Below are positions 24,152 through 35,259 of a stretch of DNA of 64,000 nucleotides, piece after piece. The stretch is from Podospora comata (Eukaryota > Ascomycota > Sordariomycetes > Sordariales > Podosporaceae). The notes under the pieces are model-generated. The model was not told the DNA's origin. It saw only the letters and a program-made list of their open reading frames with translations, and searched no databases. A program made the translations under genes and the position numbers. Location of the stretch: contig CP071496.1 in the NCBI GenBank assembly GCA_017354895.1, positions 2,480,001-2,544,000 of the forward strand, read 5' to 3'. The first letter of the stretch is position 1, and every line of letters starts with the position of its first letter.

Positions 24152-27100
24152 TTACTCCTCCATCTGGTCCACCACCCCATTCGTCTCTTCCCCATCCTCC
24201 TCACCCTCCTCATTCCCAGCCGTCAACCCCAGTATCCTAGCGTATTGCACCGTCGTCCTCTGCAAATCCCTGAATTTGCCTATTTTGTCATATCAGTCCC
24301 TGTTCTCATAAAAAAGAGCAAGGCGATGAAAAACTTACCAAGAATCAACACCACCCCCTTCAGCAACTCCTTCCTCTCCCAACCACAAATCACCTCCCCC
24401 TTATCAAACCAGCCCCTTCCCTTTTCCCCCCCATCCTTATTGTCTTGCAACACGCCCCCTACCAACGTGTTGAGTAATTCCTCCACCTTTGACCGCAATC
24501 CTTCGGCACCGATCCGTTTGGCGTACATGAATAGATACAACCTAAACTCCTCCTTTGCCCCCAAGGCCAGAGCACCCGCCATGCGATTCTCCAAGTGGGC
24601 GACAGAAACAACCGATTCGAACCCTTCAAACCCGTCCTTGGCTACGAGTTGCTTGATCAGTCGCTGCAAGGTGTACGCCCGTCCCTTGACGAGGAATTCT
24701 GTCGTCGTGTGCCGCTCCAAGTGGGGGATTATACCCGCCGAAACGTCGGGCTTATCATCACCACCTGACTTTGGTTGCTTCGCCGGCGCCGAGGGGCCGA
24801 CTGCTGTTGAGGAGAGGGCGGTAAGCGACGAGTCGTTGCTGTTCCAGTATTGGGATCCTAGCGCCCACCAGGACTCGGAGAGGCGTTGCCAGGTGTATAA
24901 TGTGGGCGAGTAGTAGAATCCGTCGCCGTTGGAGAGCGTTACCACGATTGTGCCGAGACTGTTGAGGTGGGCGGAGGTTACTCCCGGGGCAGCTGTTGGT
25001 CCGTCTGGAGATAAAGAAGTGATGGCAATGTCGAGGATGGGGGCGAGGGATACGGGTGGGTGGGCAGCGGACATCGTTTTTATGTTAAAGACGTGGCACA
25101 TGCCTACTGATGTTACGCATAGGAGCCAGTGGTCTCTTGACTCGAGGATTATGGGTTGGGACTCGAGTATAATGCCGTTCAAGAGGCGGCGGCCGGCGGG
25201 CGTCCAGGTGTGGAGGGTGCCGTCTTCGCAGGCGGCTGCCCAGAAGTGCTTGTTGCCTGTTAGGAGGATGATGGCGCGGGGGAGGTAGTCTTGCCAGAGG
25301 AGGGCACCGCGTTTGGTGGCGGTAATATGGGAGGGTTCGCGGGGGCGGGCGGGGTTTTTGGCCTCGAGGATGGTGTTTTCTGGAATTTTGGAGGCTTCTT
25401 CGAGGGTGGATTCCCCTTGAAGGACTCCCTTTTCGAGGGCACGGACAATGTGAGAGCGGATTTTGGGAACTGCTAGTCGTACTTGGGAGAAGGATACCGA
25501 GGGGCTCACGACGGCTGAGCGGAGGAACTCTGGCGTTGGGACGAGGCCTTGAGCGGGTGATGTGAGGGTTGCTGGCTCAAGGCCGTCGACTGTGTCAGCC
25601 ATGATTGGTACAGGACCTGTTGCCAGCCGCTTGTTAAGTTCATCCTCTTCCTCCCCGTCAAGCACAACAGCTTTTCTCTTGGTGCCTAGCAACAAGGCGG
25701 CGATACCACCTTTTGGTAGCCCATGGGAGGGTTTTGAAAGATCAATCACCGTCTGAGGCGTCTCGCTTTGTATCGCAGTCTTGGACTTCGCGCCCACTAG
25801 CTGCGATTGTGGTAATGACAGTAAGCCAGTGCCGGATGACGAGACTAGCAGAGGTGCAACCCTCTTCCTTCCATCCTTCGTTACCTGCACCCGGGACTTC
25901 AGTTCGTTGATGCGCTCTGCAGCCTTGTCGGCACTCTCTGCGGCCGGCGTCTCCTTGCCTGACTTGGGCTCAGAAGTGCCATTTGTCTCTCCATTCTTGA
26001 CCGCGTCACCGTTCTTTATTGACTTGGTGCCATTTGTTGTGACAGCCGTGTCACTCTTCGAAGCAGCAGCAGCAGCAGCAGCAGCAGGCAGATCTCCCAT
26101 CAGAGCCCCCATCCGGGACTCGGCCCCTCGCAACTCGCCAGCCTTGCTGTGATTCTCGAGGTGTAGCCCATCAACATCTTCTGCAGTTCCCATTCCCTTT
26201 CTGGCAACCCCGTACTTCTCGAGAGCCTTGTCGTTCTCCTCTGCCGTTGCTACCCACCCCAGCTCGCCAACTTCAAACTGGACCACAACGATGTTTCCAT
26301 CTAAGCTGCAGGCAAACAAGGTCTGGCCATCTGGGGCCCATGCCAAGTCTGAAATGGACTTGGATGCTACATCCTGCACAATCACAACTGGCCGAGAGGT
26401 GTTTGTGTTCCATATACTCAACGTCTTGTCCTGACCAGCAGAGGCAATGACTGTCACCAGTGATCCGGATGCGCCCTTCTCGGCCGGGTTTTGGGTATGG
26501 AACAAACGAGGCGAGAACATACACGCCTCAGTTGGGCCTTCGTGACCAATCAGGTTGATCTGGCTGTCCCATCTTGAACGCTCAATGATGGCCACACTGC
26601 TGACTGGGCCGTTTACTGCATTCGCCGCCGCGATGTGATTGCCATCTGGCGACCAACTACACCTCCGAAAGTACGTGGTGAGCGGGGAGCTCTTGAACGG
26701 CGCACTGATGGTAGTCTCGAGAACAAAGTTGTTGACCATATCGTGGGCGGTGGCATTCGGAGCCGGAGGGGTAAACCGGAAAATCTTGATGGTCCGGTCA
26801 TCACCGGCGGTAGCGAAGAACTTATTGGCCGGGTCAAAGGTGATCCCCTTGACATGGCTCTGGTGAACAGCAAGTGTCTTTAGTTTTTCGAATGTGTGTC
26901 CTGACCATACTACCACTTTCGAATCAAGACCAACTGAGACGAGAATCGAGTTGTCGTAAGACCAGGCGAGGTCCTGGACGTCGCTGTCGTGGCCTACGAG
27001 GCGTTTGTGGGTTTTCCAGTTCTCGATGGGCGGTGGCTCGTTGGTGCCGAATGTGGTGGCGTGTGATGGAGGGTTGCTGTCGAGCTGGTAGATGCAGATG

Positions 27101-27459
27101 ACACGGTCGTCGGCGCCGGAAGCGAGGTAGCGATTATTTGGGGAGAATCGGACGGAATGGATGGTGCCCAGGTGGTGGCTCATGTGGCAGAGCTGTCGCG
27201 GGGCCGAGTAGCCTTCGACATGGCCATTGTAGATTGAATCGGTCGACCAGATGCGAACATGGCCATCTCCGCCAGCGGTGGCCAGTCTCTTTCCATCCTG
27301 GGAGACGTGGCAGCTGTAAACCTCAAAGTCCTTCTGTTCGCCTGTAGGCAGCCGCGCGCAGCGATGGTCAGCAATTCCGAGGTGTTTTCAAGTGCAGAGG
27401 GAATTCAAGAGAGAAAACTCACCACTATGGCGAAGCCACGAAGGCTTGATGATGTACAT
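24152..27459 (-). CDS. hir1: Histone transcription regulator Hir1 (HIRA family), 1055 aa
   Basis: Hir1 is a subunit of the HIR histone H3-H4 chaperone, which deposits nucleosomes outside S phase and represses histone genes. The CDS is join of 27459-27423, 27341-24339 and 24279-24152. The first exon gives MYIIKPSWLRHSG, the HIRA N-terminus. Residues 1 to about 370 form WD40 repeats (GDGHVRIWS, GHDSDVQDLAWS, HVKGITFDP, GHEGPTEACMFSP). A short motif VQVTKDGRKRVAPLLV at about residues 497-512 matches the Asf1-binding B-domain. The C-terminal HIRA domain follows and ends in an acidic tail (EEGEEDGEE). An AGC run at about 26062-26085 encodes an eight-alanine tract between the WD repeats and the B-domain. 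Introns are 81 and 59 nt. It is divergent from the BRAP2-like gene across 700 bp. Confidence 0.95.
24280..24338 (-). other. hir1 intron 2
   Basis: Donor GTAAGT at 24338 and acceptor AAAATAG ending at 24280. It restores LILGKFRDLQRTTVQYARILG and a 42-residue end. Retention would read into an unrelated 20-residue tail. Confidence 0.9.
27342..27422 (-). other. hir1 intron 1
   Basis: Donor GTGAGT at 27422 and acceptor CTACAG ending at 27342. It joins AGT G to GC GAA CAG, giving RHSGEQKDFEVYS, the expected N-terminal WD40 start. Confidence 0.9.
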
Positions 27460-28159
27460 GTTGTGTTGGGTGTGCCAGTAACTAAGGATGGACGTATGTA
27501 CTTATGACGAAGTTTTGGCGATATGGAGAGTGATGGTTGAAAGAAGCACGCGTGCGCGCGCCGGACCGCGTCCGCTAGCCAGGTCTAATTAGAAGGCCGT
27601 AAGGCGCGCGCCCAGCGGAGGGGAGTGCTGGGCCAGTTTTTTCTTATCGAGATCTCGGCTAATCGGACATTTGCATCACCGTCAAGATGGGTACACTATT
27701 TGGAGCTGCAAGACCCGTCTCGTGTAGGCCATAAGCTTCTCGGATTTCCGCATCCGTAGGACTTTGATCAGGTTAACTCCTGATGGGGTTCGACAAAGTA
27801 TACATTTCCAGTCTGACGGTGTATTCATTAACCGCTGTTCAATTCACATGAATGCCTGATGTTGATTTCGTTCCAAGTTCCAACAGCTTGGAATCCCAAA
27901 ACCTTGGTCCAAAACGGGCTAGCGCCTTTGAGCTGCTGCCAAATTTATTTTTAACGTGGGGTGCAGCGGCCAGCACCCCTCACCCTCCCTTGTCACAGCA
28001 CCTTGATGGCCCACCATCGTACATCGTCATTCTTTCACCTGCCATCCGGACAAAAGATCGCTTGCGACATTCTCTCTCATTCCCAAGTCCTTACCCCTTG
28101 GGTTCCTGGACCAGGCTGGGCTCAAACGAAGCACAGCCATTACCTAGCGAGTGGCTACT
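27460..28159. other. Divergent promoter region hir1 / BRAP2-like gene
   Basis: The 700 bp between two divergent starts must contain both promoters. A GC-rich patch of alternating CG/GC lies at about 27549-27612. I see no obvious TATA box and no coding signal. Confidence 0.6.
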
Positions 28160-30370
28160 ATGCCGTCCTATTCCTATCATTTAATCTTCGAGCTCTATGC
28201 GACGCCCGATCCCACCACCTCTGCCGTCGCCGATACCATCAACGACATCTGGGTCCCCACCCCAACCTGCCCGACAGTCTTTGACGATCTCCCCTCTCAC
28301 ACTCCACGCAGCGCTTGCCCGCCTTCTCCTCGACATCTTCCATTTCGACCGAATCATCAGAGTCACCATCTCTACGAAGCTGGGCCAAGCTCCGTTCCCC
28401 CACCAGACTTTTCCTACGCTTCAGGCAAGGTAATCGACTGCGGCCGCCACCGAGGAACAACAAACGTAGAGCCCAACGAAGATATAACCCCGAACCCCGC
28501 CACCAAGCGACGCAACATTGTTCACGTAAGTGAGCGTCAGTGGCGCGAGAGAGAGACCTCAGACGACATCCCTCTCAAGCCCGAAATTCAAGGGATAGGG
28601 CCCAACAAGGCAACCAAAGACTGGCGATTCGGGCGCATCAACATTGAGAGCTTCGATCCCGCGTCTGTCCCATCAAACAACGGAAAGGCGAAAGAAGTCA
28701 TCATGGAGGGACACGGCAGGCAGCCGGCGGCCAGCCTAGGTCCTAACCTAGGCGGCATGGGACAAAACACCAAAGGCCGTTACATCCCAGCAGTAAACAC
28801 AAAGAACACGGAAGCTGGTTGGGGAATCGTACATCTATACCGGGAAGCCGACGAGTTCTCGGCGCTGAACTCACCACCCCCAATACCACCCCCACCAGGA
28901 CTACAAGACAGCGGGGTTGGCGAGGAGGGAACAGTTTTGTGTATCCCAGCGGTGCCATCATACATGTCACCATCGGATTTCTTGGGGTTCATCGGTGAGC
29001 CCTGGAGGGGAAGCGTAAGCCATTACCGAATGGTCTCGACAAGCAGGATGAACCGGTACATGGTCCTCATGAAGTTCAAAGACAAAAAGACGGCCACGGA
29101 ATGGAGAAACGAGTTTGACGGGCGGCCATTTGATACCTTGGCAGAGAGCGAGATATGTCATGTCACGTTTATCAAGAGCATCACTGTCGAGACACCAGGA
29201 AGAAAAGGGAGCGAAGGCGCCGGGGTGGGAAAGGGAGAGACGGGCATGATCAATTCCCTTCGCCCTTTCCCACCACCAACACCAAGTCTAGTCGAGCTGC
29301 CTACCTGCGCGGTTTGTCTCGAGAGAATGGACGACACGGCCGGGTTGATGACGATTTTGTGCCAACACGTGTTTCACTGCACGTGTCTCCAGACATGGAA
29401 GACGAGGGGCTGCCCTATCTGCAGGGCGACGAACCCGCTCACGAAGCAGCAGCAGGAGCTTGATGATGAAGGGAACCCCTACGCGAAGCCGTTTGGGCAC
29501 GGGGTTAGTAATTTGTGTAGTGTGTGCGACGCGCCCGACAACCTTTGGATCTGCCTGATATGCGGCAATGTTGGGTGCGGGAGGTACCAGAGGGGGCATG
29601 CGAAGGAGCATTGGAAGGAGACGGCGCACAGTTTTAGTCTGGAGTTGGTGACGCAGCACGTGTGGGATTATGCGGGTGACATGTGGGTGCACAGGTTGAT
29701 TAGGGATAAGGGGGATGGGAAGGTGGTTGAGCTGCCTAGTGGTAATACTAATACTGCTGGAAGTGGGAGGGGGGAGGATATGGATGTTGTGCCAAGGGCG
29801 AAGTTGGAGAATATCGGGTTGGAGTACACGCATTTGCTGACTAGTCAGTTAGAGAGTCAGAGGGTGTATTTTGAGGAGATGGTGAATAAGGCTGCGGATA
29901 AGGCGACCAAGGCGGCGGCGGCGGCGGAGAAGGCTGCGGGACAGGCGAAGGAGGCGTTGAGGGAGTTGGGGGAGCTGAGGGAGGAGTGTAGGGTTTTGAG
30001 GGAGGAGACGGTGCCGGGTTTGGAGAAGGATTTGGCGAGGGAGAAAGCTAGGGGGCAGAAGAGTGCAGAGTTGTCGAGGAGTTTGGGCAAGGCTTTGCAG
30101 GAGGAGAAGCAGGTCACCAAGGGGTTGATGGAGAGGATTGAACATTTGAAGAAAGAGGGGGAGAAGAATGCGGCGTTGGTGGAGGAGTTGAGACAGGAGA
30201 ACGAGGGGTTGAAAGAGATGAATCACGATTTGACCATGTTTATCAGTGGGCAGGAAAAGCTAAAGGAAATGGAGAAGGAGGGGCAGCTACAGGAGGGCGA
30301 GTTGGAAGAGGGGACGGTGGGAGTTGCTGAGGGGAGTAAGAAGAAGAAGAAAGGGAAGAATAAGAAGTAG
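28160..30370 (+). CDS. BRAP2/Etp1-like RING and UBP-zinc-finger protein, 736 aa
   Basis: The protein belongs to the BRCA1-associated protein 2 family: RING ubiquitin ligases that bind ubiquitin through a UBP zinc finger. The yeast member Etp1 acts in the ethanol response. Domains in order are an RRM-like BRAP2 N-terminal domain at about 257-340 (GTVLCIPAVPSYMSPSDFLG), a C3H2C3-type RING at 383-423 (CAVC...CQHVFHCTC...CPIC), and a UBP-type zinc finger at about 453-515 (CSVC...CLICGNVGCGRYQRGHAKEH). A long Lys/Glu/Ala coiled coil follows (about 560-700) and a lysine-rich tail (KKKKKGKNKK). The first ATG in frame is at 28160, giving MPSYSYHLIFELY, a plausible family start. The CDS is intronless. 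Confidence 0.93.
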   Translation: MPSYSYHLIFELYATPDPTTSAVADTINDIWVPTPTCPTVFDDLPSHTPRSACPPSPRHLPFRPNHQSHHLYEAGPSSVPPPDFSYASGKVIDCGRHRGTTNVEPNEDITPNPATKRRNIVHVSERQWRERETSDDIPLKPEIQGIGPNKATKDWRFGRINIESFDPASVPSNNGKAKEVIMEGHGRQPAASLGPNLGGMGQNTKGRYIPAVNTKNTEAGWGIVHLYREADEFSALNSPPPIPPPPGLQDSGVGEEGTVLCIPAVPSYMSPSDFLGFIGEPWRGSVSHYRMVSTSRMNRYMVLMKFKDKKTATEWRNEFDGRPFDTLAESEICHVTFIKSITVETPGRKGSEGAGVGKGETGMINSLRPFPPPTPSLVELPTCAVCLERMDDTAGLMTILCQHVFHCTCLQTWKTRGCPICRATNPLTKQQQELDDEGNPYAKPFGHGVSNLCSVCDAPDNLWICLICGNVGCGRYQRGHAKEHWKETAHSFSLELVTQHVWDYAGDMWVHRLIRDKGDGKVVELPSGNTNTAGSGRGEDMDVVPRAKLENIGLEYTHLLTSQLESQRVYFEEMVNKAADKATKAAAAAEKAAGQAKEALRELGELREECRVLREETVPGLEKDLAREKARGQKSAELSRSLGKALQEEKQVTKGLMERIEHLKKEGEKNAALVEELRQENEGLKEMNHDLTMFISGQEKLKEMEKEGQLQEGELEEGTVGVAEGSKKKKKGKNKK

Positions 30371-32240
30371 GGTCTCAGGGGCTTCTCAGCGATTGGTAGA
30401 CATAGTTGGACATTTGTCGTACTTTCAGCCCTGTGGCAGCAACGAGGCATGACCAGGTGTGAGACGGCGCCAGCATCTTACATGATCAGAGAAAATATGA
30501 ATACAGCGTTGACCCTACAATTAATTACCATATGACAGCCATGTCTCGACCCCGGTCTGAGGTGATGCAGAGCATGATGCATGTCTTGGCTGTCAAGCAA
30601 CAGGTAATGCGAGACATCTTGCGTCTTCACATGCAACCCATTCTGAAGATATGACCATCCGCAAGACTCTTCAAAGACTATCGTCTGCTTGGGATGTTGA
30701 TTGGCCTCTGGACGGCTTACACGGTCAGCGCCTAGCTCCCAAACCAGGTCCAGATCCCGCTGGCTTGGTGCTTCTCATCTTGGCGGTAACGCCGAGAGCC
30801 GAGGGGAGATGGCGAGGTTGCATGCCGACTCGGACATGTTGCTCGATCGTATGGCCGCTCGATCTCCGGTCGTCAAGGCTACTTTTGTTAAAACAAATGG
30901 TTTAGGGCAGTTGGGTGGCTCGGTGGCGTGATGGGGCTTCCAGAGTGGAAAGGTTGGAATTAAAGGAATGTTACCCACTGCGGTAGCAAACACAGATTTG
31001 GGGTAGGACAAGATCAGCAAGCACGTGTTTTTGGAGGTTTCACCCCCCCGCAATCGTCATGGAGGGGTTCAAAGTTGATAAGAAAAGATCGGAAGCGAGG
31101 GCAGTGTTGATACCCCTGGTCAATCTCATCTCGTGTTTACATATTTCTTGATTGCTACTGTACGAATCAGGTATCTGTATCTTCTGCACGCCACTGCGAC
31201 GACGGATATGTCACTGCAAAGATAAAAAAGCTGGCTTCTTGCTTTCGGTGGCTGCATGCGGGCGTGCTGCGCTGCAGGTTGGAAGTGTGGCCACGGATAG
31301 GTAGCTCTTATCAATCGTGACAGCTTCTAGCTGCCGATCAGCCAATAAGAGGGGTCTTTTTAGTGTTGAAATGTCACTGAAAAGCAGCAGCGAGCATCAA
31401 CCTGACCCCTGTCGACGCTGTTCCAGAAAGAGGATGACATCGGCTTTTTGCCCCACCGTTTTGAAGGGGGTCGCTGATTTTCTCTTTTTTTTCGCACATG
31501 CTTTCGGACTGGTGCTGTCACCCTGTCGTGTGCCCTGTGTGTACCTACGGGTACCTTCGAGAACCTCTCCCTCGCTCGAATCTGTATCTTGCCATCCCTC
31601 GGTTCCCTTGTTTTTCTTCATTTCCTCTCTTCCTATGTAGCGTTGACTCTCTGAAATCTCACACAACATATCTTGATCTTCTGATACCCTATACCCCAAG
31701 ACACGACTACATCTCTTTGCTGTTGTTCCCCCTTCTCTACCCCGTACACCGAGAGGGACCCATCCGTCCGACCGGCCTAATCTGCGGGACCCCGAGTTGC
31801 GATCCCGAGCTTCATCGACATTTGCTCAACGGCACCCAACAATTCCCGTCATAAATGCCTGTACCCCGCGCTGGCATTTAGATAAGAAAACAGAAGCGCG
31901 CACTTTATTTTCGAACAGGGCGAGCAACAAGCGATTGATCTTGGGGTAACCTCCATTTGATCTTGTACCCCGCGGGCAGCTCTACCAGGCCCAACGGCTA
32001 AACGCCATTATTCACAAAGGCAGACGAGCAAAAGCCACGAGGCGACTTCACAACCTACCTCGGGGGGGAGGTGAAACGTTTCTTGTCCGAGTAACTTGCA
32101 CCGACATCCCACCCACCGACCGGCGCGCAATCTCGAGTCCAATCCAACCCCACCTCCGTGCTCTCCCCCGGGCGACCCGAAATAAAAACTCGTTGTTCTG
32201 GCGCGGGGACAACAACAACAGCAGGATTGCTTGAGTGAGC
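30371..32240. other. Intergenic region upstream of the acyltransferase gene
   Basis: This 1.9 kb region has no supportable gene. From about 31490 the + strand becomes C/T-rich and probably contains promoter and leader of the acyltransferase. Open frames here are short and domain-free. Confidence 0.55.
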
Positions 32241-34682
32241 ATGTCCGAAACACCACAGCTGCAGACGCAGCAAGCGGCGGCACCCCAGAGTGCCGCCAAC
32301 CCAAAGCCCGCGAAGGAGCTCTATCCGATGGTGGGCTGGAAGTATGACAGCTTCCTCTGGATAATGTCGCTTCTGGAGGACACGTTCTTTCGCGAGGTGC
32401 ATCCGCGTAGTGCTTGGAGAGTGCCCAAACATGGTCCTGTTCTGTTCGTGGCTGCCCCGCATGCCAACCAGGTGAGCTTCTCCCTATTCTCTTGAAGTGG
32501 CTAATCGCAATAGCTGACAAGTTATGTGGTGCAGTTCGTCGATGCTCTCGTTTTGCTGAGAACACTACAGAAGGAAGCCAAAAGACGAGTTTCGCTGCTT
32601 ATCGCGCAAAAGTCAGTGTCTGGCTTCATCGGATGGGCATCTCGCCAGGTGGGCTGCGTGCCAGTAGGACGACCGCAGGACTCGGCGAAGCCCGGTCGGG
32701 GCACTGTTTACCTTCCCAACCCAGTGGATGACCCTACGCTTGTTCGTGGGATCGGCACCAATTTCACTGAATTTGGAGAGGTGGGCGGTATCATCTTCCT
32801 CCCTTCGGCTAAGGGTCAGAGCGGAGAAAGTTTGGATATCAGCGAAGTTATTGGACCCGAGGAGGTTCGCATCAAGCGGCCGCCCAAGGGGAAGCTGGCC
32901 ATGTCACAACTTACTGGCCGTGATGATGTGGATGCGAATGGCAAGCTTCTCAACAAGGAGGACAAGAAGCCCAGGGAGGGGTATCAGGGCATCAAGTACA
33001 AGATCGCGCCGCATGTGGACCAGTCCAAAGTGTTCCAGGCCGTGTTTGATCGTTTGGCGTCTGGGGGTTGCGTTGGTATCTTCCCTGAGGGAGGCAGTCA
33101 TGATCGGACTGAGCTGTTGCCTTTGAAGGCGGGTGTGGCGCTGATGGCGCTGGGAACACTGGCGGATCATCCTGATTGCGGCCTCAAGATTGTGCCTGTG
33201 GGTATGAATTACTTCCACGCTCACAAGTTCCGCTCGAGAGCCGTTGTGGAGTTTGGGGCTCCTTTGGATATTCCGCGGAACCTGGTTGACGCGTATTCGA
33301 ACGGCGGGACGGAGGGGAGACGTGAGGCGGTGGGTCAGGTCTTGGACATGGTACACGAAGCCCTGAGCGCTGTCACCGTTTCGGTGCCCGACTATGACAC
33401 CTTGATGGTTATTCAGGCTGCGAGACGGCTTTACAACCCGACCGGCAAGCCACTGCCGCTTCCTGTGGTCGTCGAACTTAACAGGCGGCTGGCCTTGGGC
33501 TACGAGAAGTATAAGGAAGATCCGCGCGTCAAGGAGCTCAAGGAGGCGGTCACTGAGTACAATAAGCAGCTCCGGTACCTCGACATCCGGGACCACCAGG
33601 TTGAAAAAGCGAAGCTTTCGTGGTTTACCGTTGTCGCAACGTTCCTCCAGCGCGTTGTGATATTGTTTCTTTTGTCTGCGGGTGTGATTCCGGGTCTGCT
33701 GCTTTTTGCGCCCGTGTTCATCGCCTGCAAGGTCATCAGTCACAAAAAGGCCAAGGAAGCCCTCGCTGGCTCTGTGGTCAAAGTACAGGGCAAGGACGTC
33801 ATTGCTACTTGGAAACTGCTGGTCGCCTTGGCTTTGGCTCCTCTCTGCTACAACACCTATGCCATCATCACGCTTTACATGGTTCACAAGCACCGGTATT
33901 ACGGCTGGGTCCCTGAATGGGTACCCTTCTGGGCTGTGTACATCGCCTGCTGCATCTTTTTCATCCTACTCACCTTTGCTGCATTGCGCTTTGGAGAAGT
34001 TGGGATGGATATTCTGAAGTCGCTGCGGCCACTTGCCCTCTGCATCAACCCTGCGTCCAGCTACAATGTGGCCAAGTTGCGGGAGAGACGCGCCGAGCTG
34101 AAGGCGCAGGTGACGGACATCATCAACACGATTGGCCCCGAGATGTTCCCCGACTTTGAGCACAGTCGCTTGTTGGCTCCAGCTGATTCCGCCGCCCGGG
34201 CAGCAGCTCGCAGGGAAGCCGGTGTCAACAGCCCGCCCATCTCACCCAACCGGCCTTCCTACGACCGCCGTTCCAGCTATGGCGTCTCAGTCAACGGAAG
34301 CGACAGCCCGCCATTCCAAGCACCCACAAGAAGGAACACCACCTCCTCCAGCCGCAACATCCCCTACAACGAATCATTCAGCAATATCGCGCAAGCGCAG
34401 ATTTTTGCTACCAGGCCGACGACGCCTTCTAATCACAGTCGGGCGAGCAGTTCGGGGGGCAGGCCAGGATCGGCTGGTTTTTCGGTGGCTGGGTTCACGA
34501 CGTTGGATAGCGCCGAGGGATTTGACGAGGCGAGCAAAAAGATTAGGGCTGCGATGAAGGAGAGGGGGGAGATGAGACGGCGAAAGAGCCAGGCGAGGCA
34601 GTTTATGATGGGGGATGAGGGGACTAGTGAGGAGGATGGGAGTGATGGGGTTGAGTTTGGTGATCGGAGGAAGGGGCAGTGA
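32241..34682 (+). CDS. sct1: Glycerol-3-phosphate / dihydroxyacetone-phosphate acyltransferase, 792 aa
   Basis: The enzyme catalyses the first acylation of glycerolipid synthesis in the ER membrane (Sct1/Gat2 and Gpt2/Gat1 family). The CDS is join(32241-32471, 32535-34682), with a 63 nt intron (GTGAGC...GTGCAG, branch GCTGAC). The intron splits the N-terminal catalytic box: HANQ | FVDA. Further acyltransferase blocks are GTVYLPNP, GIFPEGGSHDRTELLPLKAG (about residue 260 onward) and LKIVPVGMNYFHAHKFRSR. Three hydrophobic segments lie at about 440-478, 503-527 and 540-565. The last 180 residues are Ser/Arg/Pro-rich, a likely phosphorylated regulatory tail. The start ATG is the first in frame (MSETPQLQTQQ). 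Confidence 0.95.
32472..32534 (+). other. Intron splitting the acyltransferase catalytic box
   Basis: Donor GTGAGC and acceptor GTGCAG, 63 nt, phase 0. It falls between HANQ and FVDA. Confidence 0.9.
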
Positions 34683-35259
34683 GAAAGTGGGGGGCGGCGG
34701 GCGAGAGGCTGGGTTGGTTAAGTTTTCTTTGGTCTATTTTTTTTTGTCTTTATTCGTTACTCAGGAGACTTTGTAACTGGGAGTAAGATACCCCCAGGAA
34801 GGCGGATGGCTGGCAAGCCGGTGGCCGCTCTTTGGTGGTGTTAAGGGGGAAGAGAAAGGAAAATATCTGGTATGGGTTAGTCTTTTTTTTGTGGTTGCGG
34901 TTTGAATCTGAGATGGTTCTAGTTGTTTATATTGATGTGTATTTGTATTTACTTTTTTTTGTGGTTTTTCTATCTGGTGATGTTTGTGGGATGATTATGC
35001 TGAGTCACGCTTGTAATGAAGAATTGGGTGACATGCTTCAAGGCTGTTCTTCTAATGTAGAAATGATGAACAATGACAATTAGCTCAAAACTCCCAGCTG
35101 ATGATACCCCAGAGTTTGTATTCCTGCCTATTATTTCTTCCCTGTGTAGTCTCATTCATTCCCTGGCACGTCTGGCTCGTGTCGGGCTAAGTCCACTATC
35201 CAAAGGTTTCAGCTCTATCTGTTCACGACAGGTTCTTCCGTTCTATGCGATCATCCCGA
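34683..35259. other. Convergent intergenic region sct1 / four-helix membrane protein
   Basis: The 577 bp between two 3' ends are T-rich with homopolymer runs, consistent with two 3' UTRs. No gene is seen. Confidence 0.6.

Noticed and set aside
24600-24630. GGTTCGAATCG resembling a tRNA B-box on the minus strand
   Set aside because: It lies within the hir1 coding exon, and no A-box or cloverleaf can be formed around it.
32904-33893. 329-codon open frame antisense to sct1
   Set aside because: Shadow of a conserved acyltransferase exon; no domain.
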